The notes under the pieces were generated by a model. That model was not told the DNA's origin, did not search any database, and saw only the letters and a program-made list of their open reading frames with translations. DNA of 64,000 nucleotides from Lutraria lutraria (taxonomy: Eukaryota; Mollusca; Bivalvia; Venerida; Mactridae): positions 6,034,414-6,098,413 of the forward strand of contig OZ026835.1 of NCBI GenBank assembly GCA_964023205.1. The letters are read 5' to 3'. This document shows, in pieces, positions 60,171 through 64,000 of the stretch. The first letter of the stretch is position 1. Every line of letters starts with the position of its first letter. The position numbers and the translations under genes are program-made.

Positions 60171-62380
60171 AGAGACTAGAATCATAAAACAACTATTTGA
60201 CAAAAATATTATCATTGAAACCTATCCAAACAGCAGTCCCTAGTTTTAATAGTATTTAATATAAAGGAAAGTCTGATAAGATTGTATATTTACTTATACA
60301 TCAAAAAAAATCTAAACAAAATGAAAATACCAAAGTATGTGATATCATCCATGAATGAAGATGTTACCTGTGAAGACCTATTTCTTCAAATTTGTATTTC
60401 AGTAAAGATAGCAGCAGCCTATAGAATTAGTGGTGGACATGTTGAGATTGATAAGTAATCGGAACGCCCTCTTAATCGAAAACTTGCCTTGCACACTATA
60501 AATATTTCTTAAGATGTGTTTTAATTCTTATAATTTGCAGAAGCATTGACAGGCATAAACTGTTCAATGTTGGTCAGATGTTTTCTCTTCTGTCACACTT
60601 GCATATTCCATTGCTGTTTTTTTTAGTTATTTTAAGTTTCTGAATAGATTAGCTAGGATTCATAACTATATGTTTACATTACATTTCTTGTACATATACC
60701 TCATACCACATAATTGTTAATGTACGGAAAGAGAAAATGTACTCGTTAGCTTGTGGAACCAGCGTTGGAAGAATACCCGTTCAAATTATGAACTGGTACG
60801 AAATACTACAATCTATATAATAATTACTGCCATGTGGTGTGTTATTCATATCTAATTATCTCAGTGATTTATAGACGTAGGTTAAAAACACTATGACACA
60901 TAATGCGCTTTATTGACCAATAAGAAAATCTAAAGAGAATTGATAATTTTACTATTTGCTTATAATTTGTTTAAAATCTGGCCTATTAGTAAACTGACTT
61001 ACTTGAATAATGCGGTGACATAATCTTGTGAGAATCAGTAGTAAATCACAAACAAAATGAAAAGAAAAGTGACTACATGATTACATACAAATGAGGTATC
61101 TGTCCTGTTTTACTTTTTTACGAGAGTAAAAGGAATACACCGACCTGACACTCATTAGAATAAGATATAGAAAATTCATAAAAATAATTTGATAAGAAAG
61201 ATTTACAGATAAGGCAATAATTTTAGAAAAAAAAATGATGCAATTATTCACGACATGTTGTTACAAACTAGCTGTTAAAATTGTGGTTTTCAATGACATG
61301 TCAACCATGAAGAAATAAGATAGTTGGTCGGGTGGCTAATCACTCCTTGAACAAGATAAGTCAATAAAGACCAGATTTCAAATGAATTTAGACATCGGCA
61401 TGTAGGACTATCTATACCCTATTGTGTGTGACGCTGTCGGAAAAACTGACGTAAATCAGCATGACCTGTTGTGGATCATAATTGGAAGATACTTTGAAAT
61501 AATTTTAGGGCGTTTTTAGTGACAGGCGGGTATGAAATACTGCAAACACTTGTGGGCAACAAGCTATTATATTGGAAATCGCAGATCGTGTCATTAGGCT
61601 GATCATAAAAAAATTACGGAGATATTAAGTCAGGTAAATTTACATAAATATTTATATTTGTGATTAAGTATCTTTCAATATAAACAAACATGTTTACATT
61701 TATAATGCCATTTCATGAGTAGTAAAATTATCTGGAATTAAAGCATGAATATACTTAACAATATGTGATCTTTGTTTCACAATATTATTACAAAACGATG
61801 AAAAACGACAATAGTATCATCAGATCGATGTAAAATGACAGCAAAAATCAACGGAGTTTAAAAGAACTAATGACTTGCATTTTATTTTTAATTTAGGATA
61901 ATAACAGAAAACTGAACATTTGTTACATTGAATATTTTATATAATACAATAATTATTTAATTATCAGTCAAATGATATCATAGATGTATTTAAACGTGAC
62001 AATCTTTCTGGCATTTTAATTTTGTTGTAAGTATAATTCATTTCCGTACCTTTTATATAATATTTCATCATAGACGACAATTATGTTGAACTTAACAGAA
62101 AACCATTCAAAGTTTTAAAATTATTATTTTCATAGACGTCTTTTATTTGAATATTATCGTAACAATCACCAATGATTATTATAAGGGTGTGCACTTATAC
62201 AATGAAATACATTTACGCCCTCCTGCACATGTGGACAGTGCCATGTTTTCATGAATAATTAATCACGCTCAGTTGATTTTTTTCAACTTTCCGCAATTCA
62301 AAATCATACATATAATGATTGACAAATAATAATCACGTTTGGTTAAAATCTAAAATACCTAGTATTTTTCATTCAACAGG
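60171..62380. other. AT-rich stretch; one short ORF
   Basis: The only item of note is a 45-codon frame at 60321-60458 on the plus strand (AAACAAAATG start, MNEDVTCEDLFLQICISVK inside), with no recognised similarity. Otherwise no gene or repeat. Confidence 0.35.
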
Positions 62381-62644
62381 AGCAGCGTCGTAAGAACTAA
62401 AAACAGAAAATTCGACAGACAACGGGGCTGATATTTTAACATTTAGAAAAACTGTCGGGTTCACCAACAATATCCAGTAAATCAGACTTTTTGAAAAAAC
62501 CGTCGAGTGGATTTTACAGTTGAGGGAATTTGAGGAAATTGGAGATTGTGACTGATAGTGATTTCAGAATGTCTGTCAGGTGGATTTTATTGTTTTACTG
62601 GATGTTGATACTGTATTGCTTGATTTCTGTGATCTACTTTGAAG
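62381..62644 (+). CDS. Candidate first coding exon with signal peptide or anchor
   Basis: After a TTCATTCAACAG acceptor comes about 190 nt of untranslated sequence, then an ATG at 62569 with A at -3. Coding reads MSVRWILLFYWMLILYCLIS and a few more residues to a donor GAAG|GTAGCT (last base 62644, phase 1). A short basic start followed by about 20 hydrophobic residues is what a signal peptide or type II membrane anchor looks like. The rest of the gene would lie to the right, partly outside the window. I do not recognise the gene. Confidence 0.35.
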
Positions 62645-64000
62645 GTAGCTTTTTATTTTTTAATACTTAACTGTTAATCATGGTCACTTTCTGTGCCAAT
62701 GTCGCTGATACTATAAATACATTGGCCATAGTTTACAATTACTATTCTGTAACATTAATTGGTCAGAAAAAATATGTTACATTGCTTGATAAATGACAAT
62801 AGATTACAATTAAACCTTAACAGTAAGACGATGTATGGATCCGTAAAAAGTTTTATATAAAAGTAATCTGGTTATTCATTTGAAATACGGCAGAAATGTT
62901 GAAAAAAAATGTCTCGAAAACAAGAGATGAGACGGTGGTCGTAATATTAAGACGAGTACTGTGAAAGGTTTTATTGTATTTAATCAATCAGAATTGAGTT
63001 TGTTCAATAAATGGCCATTAATTAATCGTCTTTCATTGGCTTTGCACCTGAATATGTTCAAATCTATTAATAGTCTTGTCTCTCTTGCTACTTTTCATGA
63101 TGAACAATTAATTCGTTCATAATTAATTTGTTAAACATGCATAGAATATTCATTGCCATTTGATAAAGTAGTCATGACTTTTTTAAACAATTAGTAATTG
63201 CTTTTCGAACTTATAATCTGTAATAAAAAATATTAGCATAATTCATCGTTAATTAATTAAATTTCTTTCTTTGAGTTTTTACTCAATATTCAGTATAATT
63301 TCATTCGGTTCTAAATATTTTCAAAATTTCTGTTTTTTTCTCATTTTAGCATTTAATCATTCATCTGTGAATTAATTGTCAATTATTGCATTATTACATA
63401 ATGTTAGATAATTATATTACATTCCAATACTCGAACACCTTGTAGTCATAAAAATCAATCTGAAATGCTTGTCCGACCTATTTTCCCTACGCAGTATTTA
63501 TCGAGTCATATTGACAATTTCTCTAAAAGCGAAACTAAGTAATGAAATAATTTATTAAGGACGTGTGCTACAGTTTTCAGTTTTTTCACATATACATACA
63601 GGGAAAATGAAAACTATTTCATGATTTTTTTAAACTTCGCATGTTCATAGTATATGATAACAGAAACATTTTAAGCGGTAAAAATGGGAGTTGACGAACA
63701 CATTTTTTAGTTATCTGCCCTTGAATTTGTATTCAAGAGAGACATTCTGTGTAAACAAAATATAAATATTGTCTACAAACCGAAGAGAAGCTATTCATAC
63801 TACATGAACTTAATATTTGTTATCGCATGTCGCATTTTTTAAAAAATATTTCCAACAGTTTTGCAAACGCAAGAAACTTCTTGTGTATGTAATATGTATA
63901 AACATTATTTAAGATTATTCCAAACACACTGTGAGTCTTTTTCTAGTTGAAATACGGAGGAAATCTGAACATAAGTATGTAGACGTAAATGAGGCAGTTT
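62645..64000. other. Possible intron, no other feature
   Basis: AT-rich, no exon recognised. It would be intron 2 of the candidate gene starting at 62381. Confidence 0.3.

Noticed and set aside
1..64000. CRISPR arrays, operons or bacterial promoters
   Set aside because: Introns, LINEs and SINEs show a eukaryotic genome, and no regularly spaced direct repeats with unique spacers were seen.

Overview
The window looks like AT-rich nuclear DNA of a marine invertebrate, most probably a bivalve mollusc and perhaps a mussel. Reasons: intron-rich genes with GT-AG splice sites, many decayed LINEs, SINEs and foldback elements, and secreted cationic-peptide precursors with a C-terminal EF-hand extension, an arrangement known to me from the mussel antifungal peptide mytimycin. 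The species assignment is inference.

The centre of the window (about 6.3-53.6 kb, all on the minus strand) is a tandem array of one gene family that I cannot match to a named family. Four copies look intact (A1 7598-10420, A3 21543-24770, A5 35394-38637, A6 44095-47331). Each has a TATA promoter, a non-coding exon 1 and five coding exons: (i) signal peptide plus a very basic amphipathic helix beginning GWFRR; (ii) a Gly/Ala/Val/Pro-rich hydrophobic segment ending in C-x7-C-KRS; (iii) and (iv) a paired EF-hand, the second loop being split by an intron; (v) a tail ending DYYSPAAA or DNYSPAAA. Predicted precursors are 198, 187, 194 and 194 aa. A dibasic KR lies almost exactly at the junction between the basic half and the acidic EF-hand half. 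I read this as a secreted antimicrobial-type peptide with a calcium-binding acidic pro-domain. Remnants of the family also occur: A2 (truncated pseudogene, 15.6-17.1 kb), a 3' flank remnant (18.0-19.3 kb), A4 (orphan last exon, 32.5 kb) and A7 (decayed 5' half, 52.6-53.6 kb). A5 and A6 form a very recent ~6.1 kb tandem duplication. NF-kappaB-like sites sit in the same intron of all intact copies.

The rest is mostly mobile DNA. At 1.4-5.5 kb there are LINE pieces, a 1.09 kb solo LTR with a 4-bp target duplication, and a SINE. At 12-14.4 kb there are LINE fragments and an element with tRNA-like ends. At 18.1-19.1 kb is a 5'-truncated LINE. At 27-31 kb are a GTGAAATCG satellite, SINEs and a foldback element. 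A 5'-truncated LINE (39.06-41.63 kb) lies in intron 1 of A5. At 50-51.3 kb are a Tc1/mariner relic and a long inverted repeat. A nearly complete LINE with a 17-bp target duplication occupies 56.19-60.15 kb.

Apart from the array, host genes are represented only by possible isolated plus-strand exons at 0.8-1.2, 54.9 and 62.4-62.6 kb, all of low confidence. Coordinates of exons were read by eye from splice consensus and comparison between copies; no transcript or database evidence was available.
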